A stretch of 64,000 nt of DNA, from positions 372,001 through 436,000 of the forward strand of contig JAWZSP010000007.1 of assembly GCA_034401135.1 (NCBI GenBank). The letters are read 5' to 3'. This stretch comes from Volutella citrinella (lineage: Eukaryota; Ascomycota; Sordariomycetes; Hypocreales; Nectriaceae). The position numbers and the translations under genes were made by a program. Position 1 is the stretch's first letter. The number at the start of each line of letters is the position of its first letter. Under the pieces are notes generated by a model that had not been told where the DNA came from, did not search any database, and worked only from the letters and a program-made list of their open reading frames with translations. Below, in pieces: positions 1 through 12,093 of the stretch.

Positions 1-774
1 AGCAGCAGGGGCACCGCTGTTGCCACCGGAGCTGGAGCCGCCGCTCCAGACGGCAGGGCCGGGCATGGGGAAGGGCTTGGCGCCGCCGTAGATGCTGAAG
101 TTTGCGTAGCCGTCGGTCGACTTGTAGGCGCCGGGGAACTTGACCATGGGGCCGGGGGTGCCGTTGCCGCCGCCAGTCACCTTGACCTGGGCGCACGAGA
201 CGTAGTGCTCGGGCTGGTTGACGTGGGATCGGTGGATGCCGATGTGCTCGATGCGGACGAGGTACTCTCCGTCGGGAACGGCGGCGGGGATCTTGACGTC
301 GACCGTTGCAGAGTCGTAGTTGCACCAGGCGCCCTTGGTGAAGTCGCCGCCAGTATTGCAGACTCCCTCCTCCATAATCTTGAACCAGTCGCCGCTTCCG
401 TCGTAGGACTTGACGTCGCCAGTGGCCTTGGACATGTAGGCCAACGTGGGGCCGGGATGCTGCATCTTGGCGCCGACAGCGAGCTTGAAGGTCATGACAT
501 CGCCAGCCTTGACCTCCAAGACAGCCGTCTTGCCGCCGGTGGTCGCACCGCCCTGGTTGCAGACGATGTCCTCCCCGTCGACGAAGGAGTTGTCCCTGAT
601 GTCGGCTGCGGGGTTGGAGGAGAACTTGATGGGGTTGTACTTGGTGGGACGGGTGAAGTCGCGGATGTACTGGAAGGACTTGGAGGTGGCGCCGTTGACA
701 CCGGTGGTGTCGAAGAAGTAGTGGGCAGACGCAACCTGTGAAAGGGCGACAAGGGCGACAGTGGAGAACTTCAT
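1..774 (-). CDS. AA9 lytic polysaccharide monooxygenase (3' end outside window)
   Basis: A copper-dependent secreted enzyme that oxidatively cleaves cellulose or related glucans. The reading frame opens at ATG 774 and stays open without introns to the window edge (258 codons seen). Residues 1-17 are a signal peptide ending VASA, so the mature protein begins with His18, the N-terminal copper ligand of the family. His106 in MQHPGPTLAYM is the second histidine-brace residue. The axial tyrosine region reads HRSHVNQPEHYVSCAQV, so the usual Q-F-Y motif appears as E-H-Y. The catalytic domain ends near residue 240 and continues into a Ser/Gly/Ala linker, which suggests a C-terminal extension or CBM1 beyond the edge. 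Family assignment is firm; substrate specificity cannot be read from this. Confidence 0.93.
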   Translation of the reverse strand, partial: MKFSTVALVALSQVASAHYFFDTTGVNGATSKSFQYIRDFTRPTKYNPIKFSSNPAADIRDNSFVDGEDIVCNQGGATTGGKTAVLEVKAGDVMTFKLAVGAKMQHPGPTLAYMSKATGDVKSYDGSGDWFKIMEEGVCNTGGDFTKGAWCNYDSATVDVKIPAAVPDGEYLVRIEHIGIHRSHVNQPEHYVSCAQVKVTGGGNGTPGPMVKFPGAYKSTDGYANFSIYGGAKPFPMPGPAVWSGGSSSGGNSGAPAA

Positions 775-2791
775 GTTGAAAGAGGGTTGTTGTGAATTTG
801 TACTAAACGGTAAAAAAGGACTGGCCTGGTGGAAGTTGGAAGTTGAACGAAAGTAACAGGAGGCTAGCTCACTGAAGTGAATGAAAGAAGATGAAGACCT
901 ATTGATGACGAGCAAGGCAAACTTCGAGATGGAAAGATCAGACGAGAAGCATTTATAGACTATCTTTCAGAACCCCCTGATTGTTCTTTGACGCCATGGG
1001 CAGGGCCTAGACAAAGCACAGGTTACACCCAGGCTCAGATTATCTGCGCCCCCTGTTAAGACGCTACTCCAGCCTGCTAAATTCCAAACGCCAAGAGAAA
1101 GAACACTAGCCCCCGCCATTGGCCAGCCTACGAAGCGGCATTCAATTCGGCTTGCGTTTTCTGCCATGGCAGTGTTTTGGTGTTCTAGACTCCGGTGGGA
1201 CCACTCTTGTCATCTCTGGGGAGTGTTTCAGTGGCAGTTTTTATCGCGCCAATCAGCTGTGTTATTTACTAAGCCAAGCTGTGAGCTGAAAGGCCACAAT
1301 GTTTCACTTATGCCGCCTCAGACCACAAGATGACGAGGCAGCTCAAAGATCTCTAACTTGCTGTGTGGAAAGACTGCTGGCGGGCGCCTATGCGGCGAGA
1401 GGATCAGGCGATGCTGAAAAAGAGGGCCAATGATTTTACTTTCCAAGTCTCTGGCCGTTGTGGATGTGTATGCAGTCAATGGCACCAATGCCGCCCGAGG
1501 CCAGGGGAGAAGGGAGGGCGAGTCCTGTTCCCTGCGCCCCTCCGCTGCGTCCGCTCTGAGTATGAATGCTCCGGCCAACCCCTATGAAGGCGGAACATGC
1601 CGGCCGTTAGTCACTGGGGCGGGGTGGCAGGGTCCAGGCCAACAGCTGCCAGCTACGGAGTACAGTCGCAGGGGTTCGTATTGTCAAACAGCCCGGTGGG
1701 CCAGTGTGTTCTCCCTTTGCTGACAGTAACTGTTGTAATGCTGCGGATGGTTATCTGCCATTGCACAGTTCTAATCCATCTAAATTCTGCGCTGGGGCCG
1801 TGAGGACAGATTCTGGCATTAAGCATTGCTCGGTTATCTATCGGCATATTCGTTGCTGGGAATAACGGTATGGCCAGTTCACTGGCGAATCTGTGTAACA
1901 TCAGCCATCTTATCTATGACCACGTTTCGAATTGTGACTTCTTCCAGGGTTCGGGCCACTTTTCAGCCTTTCATCAATGCTTGACCATGGCTGAAAACTC
2001 TCCGCCGGTCCGGGGGGACCCAAGGCCACTGATTCGCCAGATATCAGGAGATCCTTCAGCACATGGCAGAGTTCGTGCCGGGCGGCCCCTGCTGTCGGGC
2101 CGAGAACTGTCCCAATATCCGACAATTATGGAGCACCCCTGCGGCGCTTCGCAAGTTGGCACTTATTCGGCAGTGGGTCGTGTTTCGAGTCGGCCAAGTT
2201 CCTCGCCAGTGACAGCCGCGCTCGGTTTCGCAATCCACTTTTCCAACCGGATTCGGGACGAGAGCCGACTGTTTGGCTAGGTTGTGGCAGAGTGTGGGTC
2301 TGACGTTAGTTGTTTGCGAACGCGAGAACCTCGGTTTGATGCGAAAAAGGCGAAGGAGAAAAACATGACGGGCCAAGCCCGCGACCCCTGAGGGCGGTCT
2401 CACTTGATGGGAGACCAGGCATCCTCAGAATATTTTCCACAAATCGTTGCGACCCTTAATTCCTGGGCAGGTCTTTCCTGTGCCGAGGGTCCGTAACTCG
2501 CCAAGATCTCGTTAGATATGCCGAGTGCTATGGCCGCTTCGTTAGACGAGCTTACCCTATCTCAACACGGACGTCGAATAATTTCTTGTACATTAAAGGA
2601 TACCTCGTAGCGTTACAATAGTTTCATCCCGGCTCAAGCCACCGGGGCAACGCATGGTCTTCCCTTCGAATGTGGTATCTGATGCAGTTCCTTGAATACT
2701 AACTACAATATTATTCATGAATGCTACGTGACGCTACATAACTAAATAAGGCTACAAAAAAGATAGGTGGTAGAAGAACCATGAGTATCCA
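775..2791. other. Intergenic, AA9 promoter side and transporter 3' side
   Basis: No reading frame here has protein-like composition or splice structure. The right third is AT-richer. A CreA-type CTGGGG lies at 1216-1221, about 440 bp upstream of the AA9 start. Nothing else is recognised. Confidence 0.5.
951..957 (-). promoter_or_regulatory. Probable TATA box of the AA9 gene
   Basis: TATAAAT on the minus strand, 177 bp upstream of the AA9 start codon. The spacing suits a filamentous-fungal promoter with a 5' UTR of roughly 100-150 nt. Confidence 0.45.
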
Positions 2792-4719
2792 TCAAGAGTA
2801 AGCAATCCAGCCGTGCCACGCATTCTTTGACCGCTCGATCCGCGACGCGCTCATGTAAGCCGTGTCCTGCAGCCGGTCCTGGAGCTCCTTGAACTTCTTG
2901 GTCGGCGCCCTCTTCTCGAAGAGAATGTCTAGCTCCAGGTACGACAGCCGCTTGGACTCTGGCAGCCGGAAGTAGCACCAGAGGATCAGAAGAAAGGTGG
3001 TGCCAATGTAGACGAAGCACACCTTGCCCTTGAGGTTCCAGGCCGTCGGGTTCAGCATCTGCGGGACGACGACGTTGTTGATCATCATGCACAGGTTGTA
3101 CGTGACGCGGGCGAGGGCGACCGTCTTGACGCGCAATCTGGTCGACGGGATCTCGGCCACCAGGACGTAGCACACGGGGCCGATGGTGATGTTGTACGTA
3201 AAAGTCATGCCGATGATGAGGCCGCCCAGGATCCAGTTGCTCACGCCCGTCGAGGTCAGCGCAACCGACGTCACGGCGCCGACGACGAGGAAGCCGAGCG
3301 CGCAGCTGAGGCCAATGAGGTATAGTTTCCTGCGTCCGATGAATGAGAGGAGGGGCCAGGAGATCATACCTCCTAGGATTCCCATGCCGTACATGCCAGT
3401 GGAGAGCGTGAATGAGTAGGACGCGTCGAAGCCGGCCTGGCTAAGGAAATACGGGGCGTAGGAAGTGAGTGTCGAGCCGCAGAGGGCCTGGCACGCCCAC
3501 ACGACGCAGGCAATCTCGGTCCGTCGGAGGTTGGCGCCCCGGAAGCAGTCCTGGTAGCTCGCACCGCCGTAGTTGTACTTTTTCTCAATCATGTTGGTGT
3601 GCTCCATGACCAGAATCGTGTCCTCCACGTTGAGGTGGTTTGCTTTGGACAGTCGTTGGAGGGCGCGGCGGGCATCGTCCTGTCGTTCGTGGCGGATCAA
3701 CCACCCTGTCTAGTGTCAGTGGAGCACCTCACGGTTGGATGAAGATGCGAGTTCCCTTACATGGGCTGTCCGGACAAAAGCATACACCAATGATCAGCGG
3801 AACCGCAAGCCCCCACTGGATGGCAAACGGCAGGCGGTACGACCACTCGGTTGTGCCGTTGACGAATATGCGAAGGATGCCCGTGGCGGCAAACTGCCCG
3901 ATCAACCAGCACATGTTGACGTTGCTCAGCATGTGAGCTCTCAGCGTCGACGGAACGACCTCGGCGGCGTAGGTGGCGGCAAGCGTCTGGATGACACCCC
4001 AGGGGAATCCTGTCCATGGTTAGTGGGCGTCCAAGGCAGTATTAAACGTTTAGAGGTTCAGACGTACCACATATCGCTTGACCAACAGTGAGCACCGCGA
4101 TGCTCTGGGCAAAGAAGCACGCAAAGATGGCCAGCATCAGCCACGCCAGACACACAACCAGCATCTTGCGGTAGCCAACGACGTACGTGATGTAACCGTG
4201 CGCAAGAAGTCCGATAATCTCACACGCAATGGCGGCATTCTGTAAACCCATCTGCCACGTCGGGTTGATCTCGTACAGCTCGCCACCGTCCTCCCCCGTC
4301 CCCTTGGCGAGCGTGCCGTAGCGCTTCCGGAACGCGGGAAAGGCCATGAAGCCCGAGATGAGCGACTTGTCGTAGGCCTCCATGATGATGGTGCAGAAGA
4401 GCAGCAGCGACCACGCCACGGCCTTGGGGTACTGGCGGCAGCATCCCCAGAAGGTGAGCTCGCGCTCCCTGCGCAGCGCGAGGCGGACCTGGTCGGGCAG
4501 CTCGTGGGAGCTGACGGAGATGCGGCCTGGCACGGCGGGGCCAGCGTCGACGGACGTGGTCCATCCCTGAGCCTTGGATCCGGAGCGCGGGGGCGTGCCT
4601 TGGCCGTTTGACGAGTCGCTGGGCTCGCTGCGGACTTCTATCTCGCTGTGGACTTCGACGAGGGCGATCTCGTCGCGGCTGTCATCGCCCTTGTGGCCTC
4701 GCCCCACGAAGGTGAGCAT
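2792..4719 (-). CDS. MFS sugar transporter, maltose/alpha-glucoside permease type
   Basis: Twelve-helix plasma-membrane sugar:proton symporter of the fungal MAL permease group. Exons 4719-4068, 4009-3761 and 3705-2792 join in frame to 604 aa. The first splice restores AICGFPWGVIQTLAATYA, a hallmark of maltose permeases after helix 4. The second restores CPDSPWWLIRHERQDDARRA, the PESPWWL loop after helix 6. Later motifs are the GRR loop (SFIGRRKLYLIG), VAEIPSTRLRVKTVALAR between helices 10 and 11, and LPESK near the end. The N-terminal 110 residues are a hydrophilic cytosolic tail. Both introns (58 and 55 nt) have GT-AG ends, and intron 1 has an ACTAAC branch. It transcribes away from a CreA-site cluster at 5236-5273, consistent with carbon repression. 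The exact sugar is not determinable. Confidence 0.93.
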
Positions 4720-6002
4720 GCTTGGTCATAAATGTTGAACTGGATAAATTGATGTCAATGGCTGGATATCAGCCGAGCCCGGGTGAAATCAAGCTGTGGA
4801 CAATGCGTTGTGCCGAAGGAACGCTGGAGGAGGATCAGTGGGGTCGCAGTCCGAGATATCTACTACGCTGCAAGCTTTTCCGCCCCTCGATGGACCGGGG
4901 TAGCGAAACAATAAGGCCGAGGTTCACGGGGTGGCATGATGTTTCTTGTCAGATGGTTGTGACATATCTGCAGGGGAAAAGGGCGGGTTCCGAGTGTCGG
5001 CCGCCTATTAATCTCCCGACTGCGCGATCGATCACGCTCTCCAGAGAGTGATGCACAAGCAACAGCCAGGAACGGTGCATGCATCGCTTGGATACCGGCC
5101 CGACAGAAAGGAACCTCCGACCTTGCGGGCGCCCTGACGCATGGTTCTGGCTTCCCAGAAGGGCATGAGGGGACCCCGGACCCCTGGATCGATGACTGGA
5201 CCCATCGAGGTAATCGAAGAACCCCATTGGATCGGCCCCGGTCCCCGCGTCTTCCCCAGACTGGGGACTGGGGAAATCAAGCGTTCCGGCCCGACACGCC
5301 GCTGGGTGGCGTTCTTCAGGCACCGGGCAAAACAAGGGTTCACGCTCAACGTTGCATCCGGCTGCCCTGCGTGTTTCCCCCCCATGTTTCGGGCTATTGG
5401 GTCGGCTGGAGAGTGTCCCCTGCTTATCACCCGGATCAGCAGCCGGACATAAGGTGCTGCAAGGCTTTAGGGTTGCATCTCCATGCTGCCGGCAGCCATC
5501 ATCGCCCTGACAGCTCCCGGTTCCGATGCATACCGGCCGAGATGTGACCGCACCAAGTTCATGCTAACATGCGGAGGTGGCATGCTTGTGTCGGGTACAT
5601 CTACCGTGCCCCCAATCACACACACCTGCAGACACCGACAGTTCCAGTTGTGTCCAGTCGTGGCAACCCCAAGCAAGATGACTGCCACTAGTAGTTTGGG
5701 GTGGGTTGATCATGGATCGGACCGTGAGCTGAAGAGGATTAGTGTATTGATGTCGGTCCGACACACAACATTATCACACATTAGTGGCTTCATGCGTCTC
5801 CAGAAACTGAGGCCCGCCATGCAACAGAGTACGTTGATATTCCGAGGCTCTACGTGATGGATGGCAGACACTTAGCTGAGCTACTATTGACGAGCCGCTA
5901 TGGTAAGGTAACCGGCCATCGTTGGGTTACTATGCTATCACTGTGGAAATTAAGCACACCGCCTGAGATTAAGACACCCTTTCAAGCAGACCAGGCCGCG
6001 AG
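4720..6002. other. Intergenic, sugar-transporter promoter
   Basis: No gene supported. Apart from the CreA-like cluster, nothing is recognised. Several open frames on both strands lack coding character. Confidence 0.5.
5236..5273. promoter_or_regulatory. Cluster of CreA (carbon catabolite repressor) consensus sites
   Basis: Five overlapping or adjacent matches to SYGGRG on either strand: CCCCGG 5236-5241, CCCCGC 5243-5248, CCCCAG 5254-5259, CTGGGG 5261-5266 and CTGGGG 5268-5273. They lie 517-554 bp upstream of the sugar transporter start. Single sites are frequent by chance in GC-rich DNA; the dense inverted and direct arrangement is what makes this notable. Confidence 0.4.
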
Positions 6003-6395
6003 TCACTTCGAGATGATGACGCAAACCTTCAAGTCCTTCCTCCACTTCAGATGCAAATTCTTACAAATGTAACCCCCTGTAAAGATATTGTAGATGGCCG
6101 CACTAGTGCAGCCACACTTCTTGGTCGAGCGGTCAAACGCGAGCACAGAGTTGCGGCAGACGCAGCCTCCAGTCGATTGGCTGTACGACGCGTAGGAGCC
6201 GCAGTTGGAGCCACCGCCACCAGACACACAGGAGCTCTTGTCCGAGTTGGGAACTTGGCCCGACGTACATGCCGCACACGCTGTAATGCCGTCGCTGACC
6301 TTGTTGGCTCCGCACGCCGTGCAGGCAGTGTTGGCGGCGTTGGGCTCAGAGCCATGAGGGCAAACACACGCGCTGTGATCCGAGTTGGCGACTCA
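6003..6395 (-). pseudogene. Cysteine-rich repeat protein fragment
   Basis: Read on the minus strand from about 6395, the frame gives spaced CxC/CxxC units: HSACVCPHGSEPN, then TACTACGANKVSDG, TACAACTSGQVPNSDKSSC, and a terminal TGGCVCRN...KKCGC block. The repeats resemble the GCC2/GCC3 and ephrin-receptor-like cysteine repeats of secreted or surface proteins. Upstream the frame meets a stop, TGA just before VANSDHSAC, with no signal peptide or convincing upstream exon. Near the other end a GTAAGA at 6064 could be a splice donor. It is either the surviving exon of a decayed gene or an exon whose partners I could not find. No function is assigned. Confidence 0.5.
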
Positions 6396-7951
6396 CTGAC
6401 TCGCCAATGACGTGAAATATGACTAAGTGTTGAATTGACTCGACTGTCTTGGGAGGGGGAAATGGTGAGCCTCCTTAAGGTCATGAAGCTGCCTTGTTGG
6501 GGCATTGGGCTCACCATTTATCATGGCCAGGAGATGCTACAGAAATACAAGAGACCAATGATGGTGGCGGCATATTATTTTAGTCTGAGCTAACGATGGA
6601 AAGCTTCGGCCAAGCTTTGTGGCACCAACGGCTGTGATCTGGTGGCGGCCACTGGCCCAAGGCGAGGCCCAGTGATCTGCGGTCGTATGCTTCCTAATCA
6701 ATCTTAAAACGGATTGCAGATCTGGGCTAAGTCGAGATGAGACTGTCGGTAATAGGTCGCGGTGGCATCACAATCAGTGAGCTGCTGGTGGTTGTTCTCG
6801 GTATGTTACAGCGCCGCAAAAACGGGCACTCGTGGTTCGACATCAGATTCTGAGGAGCCTATACCGACAGCTTTCGGGGTATGGGAAGTTTCTGCATGGA
6901 GGATGGTGATGGATTTCCCTTTGTAGAAAGGCCATGCGCATGCCGATTTGTTTCGAGGCTTACGGAGAGGGGTGGGCCGCTGGATGTATTGGGCCGGATG
7001 AATGAAACGCAGACAGAAAATGAAAGCCCGTGTTTATGCTTTCGGGTGTTGCCGAATCGTCTCGGCGCTGTAACCTCCGAACGCTAGTACCAGGCGCCCG
7101 CCGGAGTGATGGGATCAACGCGTGTCTCTAGTCTCGCCCGAACACATGGTGCAATCGGGATTGACTACTTGGGCAGTGGGTATGGACTGTTTCAATTGAT
7201 TCCTACAAGCCATCCCTGTCTAGGACAACCAGTCACTAGCTACCATGCGTGAGTATTATGCAAAAACAAATCTGGATTCACACCAACATGCGCAGTGGTA
7301 GTACTCGTCTGACAGACTTTGCTAGCTGTACATCCCTTACCTACTTGATTTAAAGAGCGCCTTATCAAAGCCTTCCAGTGGCTACAAAGAAGCGAACAAT
7401 TCTAGAGCCATGGCATGTCGAACATTACATCTAGCAGAGGCGGCTGTACAATAGCAGCATCTCACTATGTCTAACTGATATTGGTTGGGGGCCATGGGCA
7501 TCGCTAATTCCGGCCTTCTCCAGGCGATTTCCAAACCAACTCGACTTCCCGGCGTCTTTGGATAAACACTGCTTACTCCGCAACTCCGCTGTCACCGAGG
7601 AGCCCCGTAAAGTGCATCCCGGCGGATCGGTGGTCGGCATTGCGCCAGGCCGATCTCCACTCCTGAAGCCCCGTCCAACAGCGACCGACGCCTCCCATTG
7701 GCCGCTGCGGCAAACCACCAAACCCCGACGTTTGTCAGCCCTGTCGTGGCTGCACCATTGTCGGCGTGATTGGTAAAGTCTCATCCCGAGCAACAAATTA
7801 ATTGCGGACATTCCAGTCCTGGGCGGGATACCTCATTTAGATAAATAGGTGCGAATTGCCGCAAATGTATTGATTCGTATCATACACCGCATCAACCAGC
7901 CCCCCTCCTCGCAACTTACAGCTTACAACTTTTGACTTACAACTTCTAACC
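6396..7951. other. Intergenic, no recognised feature
   Basis: About 1.5 kb without coding character on either strand. It forms the promoter side of the NmrA-like gene. Confidence 0.5.
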
Positions 7952-8915
7952 ATGTCTCGCGCACTACTCGTCACCGGCGCCACAGGAAAACAGGGCGGCA
8001 GCCTCGTCAAAGCCCTTCTCGCCCGCAACGCCGACTTCAAGATCCTCGCCGTCACCCGAGACGCAAACTCGCCTTCGGCCAAGAGACTAGCCGCAAAGTC
8101 TCCCAACATCTCGCTCGTCCAGGGCGACCTCAATGACACCGACTCCATCTTTGAAAGTGCCAAGAAGGCATCCAAGGCACCCATTTGGGGCGTCTTTAGC
8201 GTTCAGGTGCGTGTCCTTCCGGCATTAACAAATACAATTTCCATCTAATGTATGGTAGGCCCCCCCAATGAACAAGAATGGCTCCACCATCGAGGAGGCC
8301 CAGGGCAAGTCGCTAGTCGACTCCGCCATCAAGAACCATGTCAAGCACTTTGTTTACTCTTCCGTCGACCGAAGCGGAGCAAAGTCAATCGACAACCCCA
8401 CTAACATCCCGCACTTTAAGAGCAAGCACGGCATCGAGCACCACCTCATCAACAAGGCCAAGACGGCCGACATGTCCTGGACTATCCTTCGCCCCGTGGC
8501 CTTTATGGAGAACTTCCAGGTCGGCATGATGGGCAAGATGTTCTCCACGGCCTGGAGGGATCACGTCAAGTCACGACCTCTGCAGCTCATTGCGACCGAT
8601 GACATTGGTGTCTTTGCCGCAATGTCTTTCCTCGAGCCAGAGAGGTTCAGTGGCCAAGCTATTTCCCTCGCTGGCGACGAGTTGACCTTCCCCGAGCTTC
8701 AAGAGGTGTTCAAAAAGGCCACCGGCAGCGCTGTTCCGACCACATTTGGCATTATGGCTAGCGTTGTCCTGCGGCTGTCGGAGGAGATGGGGACCATGTT
8801 TTCCTTCTTTGAGCGGGAGGGCTACGGCGCAGACATTCCAGCTCTGAAGAAGATTTATCCTGAGATCCAGAACCTGGGCACATGGCTTGAGAAAAGTCCT
8901 TATGCAAAGCAGTAG
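7952..8915 (+). CDS. NmrA-like NAD(P)-binding Rossmann protein
   Basis: Atypical short-chain dehydrogenase family, related to the NmrA nitrogen-repression regulator and to isoflavone-reductase-like enzymes. Exons 7952-8206 and 8259-8915 give 303 aa; the 52-nt intron splices VFSVQ to APPMNKNGST. The dinucleotide-binding motif is VTGATGKQGGSLVKALL at residues 6-22, preceded by a hydrophobic beta strand. A second strand region (KHFVYSSVDRSG) and WTILRPVAFMENF match the family core. Without the catalytic Tyr-x3-Lys of classical SDRs it may act as a redox sensor rather than an enzyme. It stands alone, with no biosynthetic cluster around it. Confidence 0.92.
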
Positions 8916-9361
8916 ACCTGGACCGATGGCTGTCTCTGGATGGGCTGCGCCGCTGCTCCTAGTTTCCTGGCTGAAATGCCTGCAATGTATTACCAGTCGT
9001 TTGGATGGTTTTAGAGTGTTCAGTTGAGCGGGTTTTAATAGATTTTTGGTTCTGACAAGGCCAGCCCACTGCTTACCCATGCCCCGGCCATCAAGTGGAT
9101 ATCATGGCCACAGATGCTGCTGTGATTGAGTGGGACTATGCACTTCTTAATACCGCAGGATAAGTACAGATAATGCCACGTTGTCCAATGAGGGTGCGGT
9201 TTCTGCTTATGAAAAGTTGCCAGGATTCGAAATGGATATCGCTTCCAGACTTCCCCGCACCATGACAGTTGCCTGATATTTCGCATCCACCTCCACCTAA
9301 CATACGGCTTGACACAGCATTTCAGCTAAAAACTCGACAATAAACTTACAAAGGGGTCCTT
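8916..9361. other. Intergenic between NmrA-like and HET genes
   Basis: Short tandem-gene spacer serving as 3' UTR of the first and promoter of the second. Nothing further is seen. Confidence 0.5.
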
Positions 9362-12093
9362 ATGACGGAACAGTCAACGATGACGACTCCGATAAGGCAG
9401 GGGCTCTGCCGGTCGTGCTTACGGACAGCCAGTAGTTGTGGGACATCTATAAGCTCATGGCTTTACAGCAATTCGATGGCTGCTTTCTACTTTCTTAATC
9501 GGTCAAAGAAGGAATTAACTCACCATGTGTCGTACGAAGATTTTCTAGCTGCCGTTCATGATGGTTGTTTCCTCTGCACCGCATTGTCCGATAGCATGAC
9601 CGACAGCCACAGATCCATTCTCAAGGACATCACGTACAATGAAGAAGGAACGACGTTTTCCGAGTCATCATTCTACTATGAGAGGGAGGAGGATTATTCT
9701 GAAATGGTCTCCTACATTACAATCCGGATTCCTGTCTTGGGGGAGGACACGAAATACAAAGACCTTTACGAGCAGCTCAACAACAGGTTCATGTGGCAGA
9801 AAGAAAGTACGGGCTCCTGTCTCGCGCATCACAGCAAAGGTTATTTCTTACTCATTGGATTGATAGGACCTTCCTCCAAGGTGAGCGTCAAGCGTGTGGC
9901 CCCAGGCTCAACAAACTCGAAAGACGCATGGGACTTTGCAAATCATGCGTTGGAAACATGTTTAAAGGAGCATGAGAAATGCAAGCTGTCCAGCCAGAAA
10001 GATGGGAGCATGCCTCCGTGGTACCCCACCAGACTGATAGATCTTGGCCCTCTCGGCACTGATCGGTCTCAGGTGAAGCTGATAACTACAGGAGACACCC
10101 CACCTGACGGTCCATACACCACCCTGAGTCATTGTTGGGGCAAAGGCACCACATTCAAGCTCCTTAAAGACAACATCAAGACCCTTTCGGTTAGCATCCC
10201 GACCCTTCCACCCACATTTGAAGACGCCCTCTTCGCTACACGCCAGCTGGGGATTCGCTACATGTGGATCGATAGTCTGTGCATTATCCAAGATGAGAAG
10301 GAGGACTGGGAGAAGGAATCGAGCATGATGGCCAATGTCTACCAGAACGGGCGATGCAACATCGCTGCGACTGCCGCTCGGGACACGAATGGCGGCTTGT
10401 TTCGCCAACGGGCCGGTTTACATCCAGGTGTGGTTGTTTGGGTTCCAGATCCTCCGCCACCAGATCCGGCAGTAGGGCATTCAGCGGCACTATGCTCAAG
10501 CCATCAGGAATCTGTAAATTCAGATGTTGAAAATTCGGAACCCGCAAGATCAGCATATCCAACGCCGACCCCGAAACGCATGGTTCTTCTCAAGGACTTT
10601 GCTAGTCTCACTGAGGAGCTTGAAGACGCTCCACTCCAAGACGTGCGTTTCAATCCGTCCCAGAGTCGAAAGATGTTGATTTCGTCTGCTAACTTGAACA
10701 GAGAGGCTGGGTTCTCCAAGAGAGAATCTTGTCACCTAGGATCCTCCATTTTACCAACAGGCAAGTCGCCTGGGAGTGCAAAGAGGTCATCTCATCAGAG
10801 GCCTTCCCAGACGCCTATCCTCAAGGCATCAAGGTTCGGGCACAGCATCTCAATCTGGACATATCAAGTAACTCGGAAGAAACGGAATGGAATTTCTTCC
10901 GTATATGGATGGATATCTTGCGCTGCTATACTGCCTTGAAACTGACCTTCCGGTCTGACACTCTGCCAGCCGTGTCCGGCATTGCCAATCATCTTGAGCA
11001 CTTATCAGGAATTCGGTATCAAGCAGGGCACTGGAGCTTCAAGAATCCAAAGGCTATCATGGCCCAGCTTTCATGGGTTTGCAAGATGCCTCAGCGACGC
11101 CCAACCAAGTATCGTGCTCCTTCATGGGTATGGTCGTCTGTGGACGCGCCCGTCGAGTTGGACCCCGTCGAGCACCCAGGTCCGTGGAGCTATCGCGTGC
11201 TGGAGGCCGAGATCAGCAGTATCTTCGTCAAGGCCAACATTACCAACTTGGAAATCACACCAGATCCTACGGGTGGCGCTTTTGATGCAATCGAAGGGCA
11301 CATGGATGTTGAAGCACCGGTTAATATAATTACAGTCAAGAACAAGGGGGATCGCTTGATTGCATATCTACACGATGAAGCTTTGGATTTTCTTATTTAT
11401 CTTGACGAGCCGCTGGATGACATGAGGAAGAACGGGAGTGCTTCGGGCACTGGGGGCGAGATAGACTCCGGCCCTCCATCTGATTCTGACGCAGTGGAGA
11501 GCGGGGATGGAGCGGAAGCAGATGGCTTCCCGGATGAAAAATCTGAAAATGAAACCACGGAAGGAGGTAAGGGTCTGACAGGAGGTGAAGTGACCGACGG
11601 TACAGCACTAGGAGAGAATGAAGGCACTGCCAAGCAGGAAGACGATTCAAAGGATAAATCAGCTGCTGAGGATGAAGCTATAGGGCAAGATGGGGCTTCA
11701 GTTTCGGACGTCGCTGCACCAGAAACTATAGACGCACCAGATGATAAAACCACGCAGCATACGGATGAGGACAAGGGAGTAGAGATGTGCATCATGCCAC
11801 TCTTCTCATACGAGAACGACGATGCAGACGAGGAGTGGCCTTCAAGCCGAAACACCGAGACGTACGTCTTCCTCTTGCTTGTAGACGCCGGGGATTCGGG
11901 AGACCCCTGGGTGCACAACTACGCCCGCGCGGGACTGGCACGGGTGACGGTTGACGCCCATTACGGCTACAGCAAACAGGGGATGAAGTATCCAGACACG
12001 ATGCTTTGGGACACGGTGGTCACGGCTGGGTATCTAGTGAAAAGCTCGAAGTTTTATGGGTCAAAGCGGGGGTACAAGATGCGGCTGGTGTAG
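9362..12093 (+). CDS. HET-domain (heterokaryon incompatibility) protein
   Basis: Member of the HET family that triggers or mediates incompatibility cell death in filamentous fungi. Exons 9362-10642 and 10702-12093 give 890 aa. The 59-nt intron, with a GCTAAC branch, rejoins PLQD to RGWVLQERILSPRILHF, the conserved third HET block. Blocks one and two are YTTLSHCWG near residue 251 and RYMWIDSLCIIQDEKEDW near 298. The N-terminus has CRSCLRTASSCGT and the usual FLAAVHDGCFLC motif. Residues about 674-787 form an unusual acidic Ser/Glu/Asp/Gly low-complexity insert, followed by a structured C-terminus. It converges with the ankyrin/STAND-like gene next door, 291 bp apart. HET genes lie in variable regions, which fits this accessory setting. 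Confidence 0.93.

Noticed and set aside
1870..2403. Open frames of 115-136 codons on both strands upstream of the AA9 gene
   Set aside because: No domain, signal peptide or splice-linked partner; composition matches GC-rich noncoding DNA.
5032..5547. Overlapping frames of 100-130 codons on both strands
   Set aside because: Both strands open over the same bases, with no family motif; likely chance in GC-rich promoter DNA.
6047..6517. 156-codon minus-strand frame beginning MVSPMPQQ
   Set aside because: Shifted frame over the cysteine-rich fragment; the other frame has regular cysteine spacing and is preferred.
6825..6850. GGTTCGACATC resembling a tRNA T loop
   Set aside because: No complementary T stem, A box or acceptor pairing upstream.
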